DNA from: an uncultured Kineothrix sp.
GTDB lineage: Bacteria; Bacillota; Clostridia; Lachnospirales; Lachnospiraceae
Reading direction: 5' to 3'
Assembly (NCBI GenBank): GCA_910587275.1
Contig: CAJUMD010000036.1
Location: 1 to 29,283 of the forward strand
Length of the DNA: 29,283 nucleotides
The notes below the pieces were generated by a model that searched no databases, was not told where the DNA came from, and saw only the letters and a program-made list of their open reading frames with translations. A program made the translations under genes and the position numbers. Positions 23,366 through 29,283 of this stretch are shown here, piece by piece. How positions within the stretch are numbered: the first letter of the stretch is position 1; each line of letters starts with the position of its first letter.

Positions 23366-23392
23366 TGTAATATCTGTAATATTTGTAAAAAT
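23366..23392. repeat. Three 9-bp tandem repeats downstream of trxB
   Basis: Abutting units TGTAATATC, TGTAATATT and TGTAAAAAT in the gap between trxB and the NlpC/P60 gene. The 9-bp period does not fit the 11-bp period of a WalR site. They may be chance AT-rich repetition. Confidence 0.6.
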
Positions 23393-23410
23393 TTTTTTCT
23401 GATGCATAGT

Positions 23411-24424
23411 TCAAAAAACCCCGTTAAAATAATTCTGTATTCCCGTCACGGCATTTGCCCCATCCGCAACCGCCGTAACCACTTGCCGCAGCATCTTTGT
23501 CCGCACATCCCCTGCCGCGTATATTCCCGGCGTCGTCGTGGCGCAGTCTTCTCCCGCCACCAGATATCCCTTTTCATCCAAATCCGCAACACCTGCAAAC
23601 GCCTCCGTATTGGGGCGGATTCCGACGGCAATGAAAACCCCGTCCACCGGCAAATTTTTCTCCTCCCCCGTTTTCACGTTACGGAGCGTTATCCCGTCCA
23701 CCTGTTCCTCCCCCTTTATTTTCCCCACTACCGTATCCCAAAGAATCTCCACGTTCGGAAGCCCTTTCACTTTCTCCTGCAGGATTTTGGCCGCACGCAG
23801 TTCATCCCTCCGGTGCACCAGGTAAACCTTCCCGCACGTCCTCGCCAGGAAAATGGCATCTTCCACCGCCACATCGCCTCCCCCTATGACTGCCACGGTA
23901 CGGTTACGGAAAAAAGCACCGTCACAGGTCGCACAGTAAGACACACCCATCCCTGTCAGCTCCTCCTCTCCTTCCACACCCAGCTTCGCATATGCGGCTC
24001 CCGTTGCAAGAAGTACCGCCTTCGCACAAAAATCCCCCTTCTTTGTCTTCACCATATGGAGCTTTCCACCATCCGGTTCCACGGACCGGAGCTCCGCGGC
24101 CTCCAATTCCCCTTTTTCCTTTTCATCTCCCATTTTTTCCAGACAAACATTCCCGCCCCCAACAGCAATCCCGAGAGTTTCCGTCTCTAAAAATTCCACG
24201 CCCAAGCGGTCCGCATGTTCCCGGAACTTCATTCCAAGGTCAAATCCGTTCATTCCCGGCAGTCCCAAATAATTATCCACCTCATAAGTATTCAGAATCT
24301 GCCCTCCGCAAATCGGGCTTTTCTCCAACACAAGCGTTTTCAACCCCGCCCTTTTCGCGTAAACCGCCGCCGACAACCCCGCGGGTCCCGCTCCGACAAT
24401 CACTAAATCATACAAACCACTCAT
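23411..24424 (-). CDS. trxB: Thioredoxin reductase (NADPH, FAD)
   Basis: A 337-residue flavoprotein passing electrons from NADPH to thioredoxin. It has the FAD-binding GAGPAGLSAAVYA at ~12, the redox pair C164/C167 in CATCDGAFF, the NADPH motif GGGDVAVEDA and the C-terminal FAD motif GIYAAGDVR. Residues ~87-125 include a Glu/Lys-rich insert (MGDEKEKGELEAAE), so it is slightly longer than usual. The frame opens at 24553, but AAGGAGG 8 nt before 24424 and the family N terminus place the start at MSGLYDLVIVGAG; the adjacent ATG at 24427 is equivalent. It follows the SDR gene by 119 bp on the same strand. No thioredoxin gene is adjacent. Confidence 0.95.
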   Translation of the reverse strand: MSGLYDLVIVGAGPAGLSAAVYAKRAGLKTLVLEKSPICGGQILNTYEVDNYLGLPGMNGFDLGMKFREHADRLGVEFLETETLGIAVGGGNVCLEKMGDEKEKGELEAAELRSVEPDGGKLHMVKTKKGDFCAKAVLLATGAAYAKLGVEGEEELTGMGVSYCATCDGAFFRNRTVAVIGGGDVAVEDAIFLARTCGKVYLVHRRDELRAAKILQEKVKGLPNVEILWDTVVGKIKGEEQVDGITLRNVKTGEEKNLPVDGVFIAVGIRPNTEAFAGVADLDEKGYLVAGEDCATTTPGIYAAGDVRTKMLRQVVTAVADGANAVTGIQNYFNGVF

Positions 24425-24543
24425 CATTCCATCCTCCTTACCACACATTCCAATCTTCACCCGCCACTCCATCTCCCTGTTTTCTGGCGCACCGCGCAGG
24501 ATGAAAGCCGTCCCATACGGAACCAAACCCTGACCGCTGCCCC

Positions 24544-25323
24544 TTAATACCACCCTCCATCCACCGCAATTACCTGCCCCGTCATATACTCCGGCGCCCC
24601 GATTACCTGCATCACAACTCCCGCCACTTCCTCCGGCATTCCAAACCGGTCCGCCGGTATTTCCTCCCGCAGCGCCCGTCTCTCCTCCTCATCAAAGCAC
24701 CCGTTCATCTGCGTATCGATTACCCCGCAGGCAACCGCATTCACCCGGATATGGCTGGGCGCCAGCTCCTTTGCCAAAGCCTTCGTAAAACTGTTGACAC
24801 CGCCCTTGGATGCGGAATAAGCTACCTCCATGGAAGCCCCCACGCTGCCCCATACCGAGGAAATATTCACGATACACCCCTCGTGGCGTTTTAACATAAG
24901 CGGAATTGCCAGTTTACACGTATAAAACAGGCTGCTTAGGTTCGTGTCCATAATCTCCTGCCACTGTTCCGGCTCCATTTCGGACAGCAGTCCGATATAG
25001 GATATCCCCGCATTGTTCACCAACACATCCAAACGCTCCATTTCCGCAAACATATTACGGACCGCCCCGAAATCACCTGCGTCACAGACTGCAATCCTGC
25101 AGGAAATCCCATACGCCTCCTCCAAATACTCCTTTACCTGCAAAAGCCTGTTCGCCGAGTTTTTACAGGTCAGCCACAGGTCATATCCCCCGTCTGCCAG
25201 CTTTTCGGCAATGGCCCTGCCAATTCCCCTGGAAGCGCCTGTTACCAATGCCGTTTTTCCGGTTCCGCTCCTCCCTTTCCTTCCATCCATTTTCATTCCG
25301 GCTATTCCTTCCATTCCCTCCAT
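24544..25323 (-). CDS. FabG-like short-chain dehydrogenase/reductase
   Basis: A Rossmann-fold SDR oxidoreductase, probably NADPH-linked and possibly a 3-oxoacyl-ACP reductase. The cofactor motif TGASRGIG is at 28-35, NNAG follows in VLVNNAGISYIG, and the catalytic set is Ser in NISSVWG with Y169 and K173 in YSASKGG; the end (MTGQVIAVDGGWY) is FabG-like. Residues 1-20 are Gly/Met/Lys-rich and precede the fold; an internal ATG at 25296 has a better GGAAGGA ribosome site and gives 250 residues, so the start is uncertain. It lies alone, not in a fab cluster, so its substrate is open. Confidence 0.88.
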   Translation of the reverse strand: MEGMEGIAGMKMDGRKGRSGTGKTALVTGASRGIGRAIAEKLADGGYDLWLTCKNSANRLLQVKEYLEEAYGISCRIAVCDAGDFGAVRNMFAEMERLDVLVNNAGISYIGLLSEMEPEQWQEIMDTNLSSLFYTCKLAIPLMLKRHEGCIVNISSVWGSVGASMEVAYSASKGGVNSFTKALAKELAPSHIRVNAVACGVIDTQMNGCFDEEERRALREEIPADRFGMPEEVAGVVMQVIGAPEYMTGQVIAVDGGWY

Positions 25324-25437
25324 TTTATCCCATCCTTATCCTTCCCTTCCGTTCCTTTGGCGCCTCCCGGAGCGCATTCCCCGTGCATCCGACCGCCTTC
25401 TTTCTTCCCTGCACCGTTCCCTGCCTGCCGTCCGGCA

Positions 25438-26301
25438 TCATCCCACCAGATTCCGTATCCCGTCACAGATCCGTCCAGCCACCACCGGATTATTCATGGT
25501 AAAAATATGGATTCCGTCCACGCCATGGGCAATCAGTTCCACAATCTGGTTCACCGCATATGCCATTCCGGCGTCAAACAATGCCTCCTTATGCTCCCCG
25601 TACTTCTCCAGTATTTTCTCAAATTTGTCCGGCAGAACCGCGCCGCACATATCCACCATCCGCTTAATCTGTGCGCGGTTCGTCACCGGCATGATTCCGG
25701 CTTCAACCGGAACATCAATGCCCGCTATCTTCAGTTTTACTAAAAAATCATAAAAATTATCATTGTCGAAAAACAACTGGGACACCAAATGTCCCACGCC
25801 TGCATCCACTTTCTTTTTCAGGTTGCGGATATCCGTTACCCCGTCCGGCGCTTCCGTATGTACCTCCGGGTAACAGGCGCCGCTCACATGGAATTCCCCC
25901 TGCTCCCTGATAAACGCCACCAGCTCATTGGCATAATGGAAATCATCTTTCGGCGGGATTTCGGGATTCCGGTCGCCGCGCAGTGCCAGCACATTAAAAA
26001 GCCCGGCTTCCCCCAATCCGTCCAAAATCCCCCTGATTTCTCCTCTGCTGTGGTTTAAGCAGGTCAGGTGTACCAACGGCTCTATTCCGTAATCCCTTTT
26101 GATCTTTTTCGCCAGTTCCACTGTCTTATTGTTCGTGCTGCTTCCGCCCGCCCCAAACGTCACGCTGATAAAATCCGGCTCCAGCTTTGCCAGCGTCCCC
26201 AGCGTTGCATCAATGTTTTTTAATTCCGCTTCCTTTTTGGGCGGAAAAATCTCAAAGGAAAGCACCGGTTTCTTCTTCTTAAATAAAGTTTCAATGATCA
26301 T
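25438..26301 (-). CDS. metF: Methylenetetrahydrofolate reductase
   Basis: A 287-residue FAD-dependent TIM-barrel enzyme reducing 5,10-methylene-THF to 5-methyl-THF for methionine synthesis or one-carbon flux. Family marks are FEIFPPK with the catalytic Glu near residue 17, SVTFGAGGS, HLTCLNHSR, NVLALRGDRN, and the C-terminal FMNNP region. The size is that of bacterial MetF without the regulatory domain of eukaryotes. AAGGA about 10 nt upstream supports the start. It follows the AEC transporter gene across a 109-bp gap holding an inverted repeat. No metH or other folate gene adjoins it here. Confidence 0.96.
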   Translation of the reverse strand: MIIETLFKKKKPVLSFEIFPPKKEAELKNIDATLGTLAKLEPDFISVTFGAGGSSTNNKTVELAKKIKRDYGIEPLVHLTCLNHSRGEIRGILDGLGEAGLFNVLALRGDRNPEIPPKDDFHYANELVAFIREQGEFHVSGACYPEVHTEAPDGVTDIRNLKKKVDAGVGHLVSQLFFDNDNFYDFLVKLKIAGIDVPVEAGIMPVTNRAQIKRMVDMCGAVLPDKFEKILEKYGEHKEALFDAGMAYAVNQIVELIAHGVDGIHIFTMNNPVVAGRICDGIRNLVG

Positions 26302-26356
26302 CTTTTTCCCATCCTTCTATGTATATTTCTTATTTGCTCCTGACATGTATCCCCAA

Positions 26357-26410
26357 AGCGTGTTTCAAAGTGAAGCATACAAATGTCGGGAATGAATTAT
26401 CAAACACGCT
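26357..26410. repeat. 54-bp AGCGTGTTT/AAACACGCT inverted repeat
   Basis: Arms AGCGTGTTT (26357-26365) and AAACACGCT (26402-26410), extendable to 11 bp with one mismatch. The element abuts the stop codon of the AEC gene with no spare base. It is the best-preserved copy of the family also seen at 3858-3891 and 12408-12470. Confidence 0.85.
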
Positions 26411-27352
26411 CTAACACAACCCGAAGTATTTAAGCGCCGCCACCCAAAGGAAAATGGTAAACAACGAACCCACATTGCTGACCGCCACACCAAGTCCTGC
26501 CAGTTCCCCGTTGCCGCCAAGCTCCTTCGCCATCGGGTAGGAAGCGGTAGCCGTCGGGGATGCAAACACCAAAAACAACCCCGCCAGCTCCATGCCCCGG
26601 AACCCAAGGACTATGGCAGCCGTCACGAAGACTGCCGGAACCACTGCCAGCCTTCCAGCCGCCATCACGGCAATATATCCCGCATATTTGCGCAGCGCAT
26701 CGAAAGTCAGCGTTGCACCCACGCAGATGATTGCCAAAGGCGTAGCGATATCCCCCAAAGCAGTCAGGGGCTTTAAAACAAGCTGCGGCAGGGGGATTTT
26801 TAACCCAAGGAACAAGAGTCCCGCCGCGCTTCCCACCACAAGGCTGTTTGTCGCCACTCCTTTTAGCAGATGCGCCACGGACAGCCCTTTTCCCCCGCGC
26901 CACACCTCAAAAAGCACCACCGCCAGTATGTTAAAAACCGGAACCACAAATGCCGCCATCACGGATATCACGCCCAAATCCGTATCCGGGTACATGCTGG
27001 CGGCGATGGACATGCCAAACAACACGTAATTGCTCCGGTATACCGCCTGAATCATGGTAGGGGCATCCCTCCGGTCCTTCACTTTCCTTCCAATCAGGAA
27101 CCACGTCATCCCATAGGCGAGGAACACGGACACCAGCACAAACAATATCAGCTTTGGCTGGAAAGCCCTTTGGAAATCCGAATGGTAAATGTCCAGGAAA
27201 AGTTTCACCGGCAGGAACACCCGGAATACCAGCCTGTTAATCTGCGAAAAAGCATCCCCGTCCACCAGTTCCACCTTCCGCAGCAGAATACCGATCCCCA
27301 TATAGGCGAGAACCGGAAAAATAATCTGAAAAGAAAGAATAAAGTATTCCAT
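26411..27352 (-). CDS. AEC-family membrane transporter
   Basis: A 313-residue auxin-efflux-carrier family permease with about ten transmembrane helices in two halves of five, the usual layout. Visible features are the N-terminal YMGIGILLRKVELVD region, an EVWRGG loop between the halves near residue 170, and FASPTATASYPMAKELGG near the last helices. Bacterial members move small carboxylates such as malate or malonate; the substrate here cannot be read. GGGG ahead of the ATG is a weak ribosome site, 32 bp after the 67-residue gene, so it may depend on that gene's translation. An inverted repeat begins immediately after the stop. Confidence 0.93.
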   Translation of the reverse strand: MEYFILSFQIIFPVLAYMGIGILLRKVELVDGDAFSQINRLVFRVFLPVKLFLDIYHSDFQRAFQPKLILFVLVSVFLAYGMTWFLIGRKVKDRRDAPTMIQAVYRSNYVLFGMSIAASMYPDTDLGVISVMAAFVVPVFNILAVVLFEVWRGGKGLSVAHLLKGVATNSLVVGSAAGLLFLGLKIPLPQLVLKPLTALGDIATPLAIICVGATLTFDALRKYAGYIAVMAAGRLAVVPAVFVTAAIVLGFRGMELAGLFLVFASPTATASYPMAKELGGNGELAGLGVAVSNVGSLFTIFLWVAALKYFGLC

Positions 27353-27384
27353 TTTTTTACCCCATATCCGCTTTGGCGGACTCT

Positions 27385-27588
27385 TTACTCCTGTTCCAAT
27401 ACGTCAAACCATTCCCCTTTTGCCCATGGACTTCCCACATCACAGCGCCCATGGTGGTACTGCCTGTCCACGGAGCCTTCTTCCTGTTCTCCGGAAACCT
27501 GTATTTTCATCCGGCTCGTCCCCGACTCCGCAAAGTTCTCCAAAACATTCAGTATCTTCGCAATATCTTCCTCGCTGACTTCCTTCAT
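27385..27588 (-). CDS. Small conserved-looking protein of unknown function
   Basis: A 67-residue soluble protein. The N-terminal ~30 residues look helical (EEDIAKILNVLENFAESG), and the rest is a His/Cys/Trp-containing tail (QYHHGRCDVGSPWAKGEWF). A strong AGGAGG lies 7 nt before the ATG. It sits between greA and the AEC transporter on one strand with short gaps, so it is likely co-transcribed. I recognise no named family. The HHGRC segment could bind metal or a nucleotide, but that is only a guess. Confidence 0.72.
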   Translation of the reverse strand: MKEVSEEDIAKILNVLENFAESGTSRMKIQVSGEQEEGSVDRQYHHGRCDVGSPWAKGEWFDVLEQE

Positions 27589-27647
27589 GCCTTCCCCTCC
27601 TTTCTTTTTCCCGCATAACCATATCCTGTGTTTTTCCTTCCATACCG

Positions 27648-28151
27648 TTAAAAACTCCTGATTTTGTCACTTCCGTCATCCGTCGTTTTCTCGATTTTCT
27701 TCACGGTGACATAATACCGGTAATTGTCATTCACTTCCACACATACGCGGTCGCCCGCTTTATGTCCAAGAAGCGCCTTACCGATGGGGGATTCCGTACT
27801 GACCAGTCCTTCCAGGGAGTTTCCGCGCATGGTAGTGACAATTTTATAGGTTTCCACGGTTCCGTCTTCTTCAAACTGTACTTCCACCGTATTGTCCACC
27901 CCGATTTCATCCTCTCCCGATTCGTCGGATATGATTTCCGCAGTTTTAATCATCCGCTCCAAAAAACGAATACGGCTTTCGTTTTTATTTTTTTCCCGTT
28001 TTGCCGCGTAATATTCAAAATTTTCGCTCAAATCCCCCTGCGCCCTTGCTTCCTTCACCGCTTCCAGCGCCTCCTTGCGCACCACGAGCTTACGGTATTC
28101 GATTTCCTCCTCCATCCGTTTGATGTCGTTGCGCGTCAACTGGTTATGCAT
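27648..28151 (-). CDS. greA: Transcription elongation factor GreA
   Basis: A 167-residue factor that enters the secondary channel of stalled RNA polymerase and stimulates cleavage of backtracked RNA. Residues ~5-80 form the antiparallel coiled coil with the tip acidic pair in ARAQGDLSENFEY, followed by the FKBP-like domain (IVTTMRGNSLEGLVSTESPIGKALLGHKAGD is the typical SPIGKALLG stretch). AGGAGG lies 9 nt before the start. It is 33 bp after dus, a pairing common in Firmicutes, where lysS often follows; here a 67-residue gene takes that place. Confidence 0.96.
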   Translation of the reverse strand: MHNQLTRNDIKRMEEEIEYRKLVVRKEALEAVKEARAQGDLSENFEYYAAKREKNKNESRIRFLERMIKTAEIISDESGEDEIGVDNTVEVQFEEDGTVETYKIVTTMRGNSLEGLVSTESPIGKALLGHKAGDRVCVEVNDNYRYYVTVKKIEKTTDDGSDKIRSF

Positions 28152-28184
28152 GGCAAACTTCCTCCTTTTTCCTTTTCCTGTTTT

Positions 28185-29168
28185 TTATAACTGCCGCAAT
28201 TCCTGCTCCGCAAAAAGCCAATCCACCGTTTCCTGATAATCGTCCACCCCGGACGCCTTCTTTATTTTCTTCCAGTATTTTTCGTGGTTGGTAAACAGGT
28301 GAACCATATAAGACCACAATTCCTTCATCTTATAAAGCAAAGGGGTATCCCCGGGCATTTCCTCCCGGTAATCCCCATACAGCCGGTCGTGGAACGCTTT
28401 TAAGGTTGTCTTTGCCGCCACCATGTCCATACCTTCTTCCGCCCCTGCCCCGTTTCCATGTTCCAAACGGCGGATTTCCTGCACCAGCGCCGGATTCACC
28501 AACAGCCCCCTTCCGAACATCATCTTTTCCACCGAAGGAAAAGCCTCCCGGAACTTCCGGTAATCCCCCAATGTAAAAATATCCCCGTTATAGCAGACCG
28601 GATTCCTGCTTATCCGTACCGCTTCCCCAAACATCTCCCAGTTTGGCATGTTCCTGTAAAAATCCTTCCGCACCCTGGGATGGATAACCACTTCGTGCAG
28701 CGGATATTTGTTAAAAACATCCAAAATCCGGTAAAATTCCTCCGGTGCCGAAACACCGAGCCTTGTTTTCACCGATACCTTTATCTCTGTCTTTGCGAAG
28801 ACCTCCTCCAAAAAGGCATCCAGTTCCTCCGGTTTTGCAAGAAATCCTGCACCTTTTCCTTTGGATACCACAGTACCGGAAGGACAGCCCAAATTCAGGT
28901 TGACCTCCCCGTACCCATATTTTTCCTTAAGCTCCGATGCGGCGCGGAGAAAATACCCTGCCTGGTTGGTAAGAATCTGCGGCACGGTATCCATCCCCTG
29001 GTTATGTTCCTGCATGATATCCTTCATTTCCTTCGGGCTGACCGCCCTGTTTTGGTTCGGTGACAAAAAAGGCGTAAAATATTTATCCATTCCCGCATAA
29101 AATGCATGATGGGCGTTCCGGTAGATATAGCCCGTAATCCCCTCCAGCGGGGCAAAATAAAACTCCAT
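28185..29168 (-). CDS. tRNA-dihydrouridine synthase
   Basis: A 327-residue FMN/NADPH enzyme reducing specific uridines in tRNA. The TIM barrel begins with FAPLEGITGYIYRNA and contains the catalytic Cys in LNLGCPSGTV, KVSVKTRLGV, the HPR segment in VIHPRVRKDFY and GDIF followed by MFGRGLLVNP for FMN phosphate. The GCPSG motif instead of GCP-A-K marks a Clostridia-type subgroup, so I do not assign dusA, B or C. The start follows a purine-rich GGAGGG about 12 nt upstream. It appears to head the dus-greA-67-residue-AEC run. Confidence 0.94.
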   Translation of the reverse strand: MEFYFAPLEGITGYIYRNAHHAFYAGMDKYFTPFLSPNQNRAVSPKEMKDIMQEHNQGMDTVPQILTNQAGYFLRAASELKEKYGYGEVNLNLGCPSGTVVSKGKGAGFLAKPEELDAFLEEVFAKTEIKVSVKTRLGVSAPEEFYRILDVFNKYPLHEVVIHPRVRKDFYRNMPNWEMFGEAVRISRNPVCYNGDIFTLGDYRKFREAFPSVEKMMFGRGLLVNPALVQEIRRLEHGNGAGAEEGMDMVAAKTTLKAFHDRLYGDYREEMPGDTPLLYKMKELWSYMVHLFTNHEKYWKKIKKASGVDDYQETVDWLFAEQELRQL

Positions 29169-29204
29169 TTTTATTCCATACCCTCCATCCTTCTTTCTGC
29201 ACCT

Positions 29205-29266
29205 CGGGGATTTTAATGTTCTTTTGAAATTCGCTTGAATTATCGCTTGCTGAACTTAGAATCCCG
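29205..29266. repeat. CGGGGATT/AATCCCG dyad upstream of dus
   Basis: Arms CGGGGATT (29205-29212) and AATCCCG (29260-29266) enclose 47 AT-rich bases with an inner GTTC/GAAC pair. The plus strand continues ATTTTTC, so it might terminate a rightward transcript; on the minus strand it is in the dus leader. The window ends here, so its extent is uncertain. Confidence 0.5.
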
Positions 29267-29283
29267 ATTTTTCAACATTATTT

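Noticed and set aside
23366..23392. WalR site from the TGTAA repeats
   Set aside because: The period is 9 bp, giving a 3-base spacer rather than the required 5, and the site is far upstream of the promoter.
24425..24553. Long N-terminal extension of trxB
   Set aside because: The family fold starts at MSGLYDLVIVG and AAGGAGG is placed for that start; the extension shows no conserved features.

Overview
The window looks like a chromosomal segment of a Gram-positive Clostridia bacterium, most likely a Lachnospiraceae-type gut commensal. The reasons are strong AGGAGG-type ribosome sites, sigma-A promoters with 17-18 bp spacers, a long-form ribosome hibernation factor, secreted NlpC/P60 and M23 wall hydrolases, and cytosolic galactan enzymes (GH42 and GH53, no signal peptides) under a LacI-type regulator. 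This is inference from gene content; no rRNA or other marker is present. Nearly every gene is on the minus strand; the exceptions are a tyrosine recombinase (324-1442) and a CcdA-thioredoxin fusion (11031-12407).

Layout. 1-1735: a lone integrase with gene-free flanks. 1736-7654: a minus-strand housekeeping run (hisC, a DUF368 lipid-carrier flippase candidate, a SAM methyltransferase, hslO, nadE) ending in a terminator. 8038-10560: an orphan hybrid histidine kinase with two receivers, divergent from the ccdA-tlpA fusion. 12487-19054: a galactan/galactoside locus of lacI, a 612-residue putative carbohydrate enzyme of unrecognised family, a 72-residue zinc-ribbon protein, a terminator, then GH42 beta-galactosidase overlapping GH53 endo-galactanase. 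19195-23135: M23 peptidase, hpf and a secreted SH3-NlpC/P60 hydrolase, each with regulatory DNA. 23411-29168: trxB, an SDR reductase, metF, an AEC transporter, a 67-residue protein, greA and dus.

Regulation readable from the sequence. Two near-identical palindromes of form GCAANCGNTTGC lie just downstream of the -10 boxes of lacI and of the 612-residue gene, which suggests LacI controls itself and that gene. The NlpC/P60 promoter carries a WalR-type direct repeat. The hpf-NlpC intergenic region holds four DnaA-box-like nonamers in one orientation within 71 bp, far from any recognisable origin gene.

The most unusual content is intergenic. A structured repeat occurs three times within 6 kb, each time directly after the U-tract of an intrinsic terminator, with a hairpin whose size differs between copies (palindrome only, branched, and a nearly perfect 25-bp stem). 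A second inverted-repeat family (AGCGTGTTT / AAACACGCT) sits against the stop codons of three genes and in one case supplies the stop codon. A third (GTAACCATTC type) and two further dyads occupy other gaps. No CRISPR array, tRNA, rRNA or complete insertion sequence was seen.
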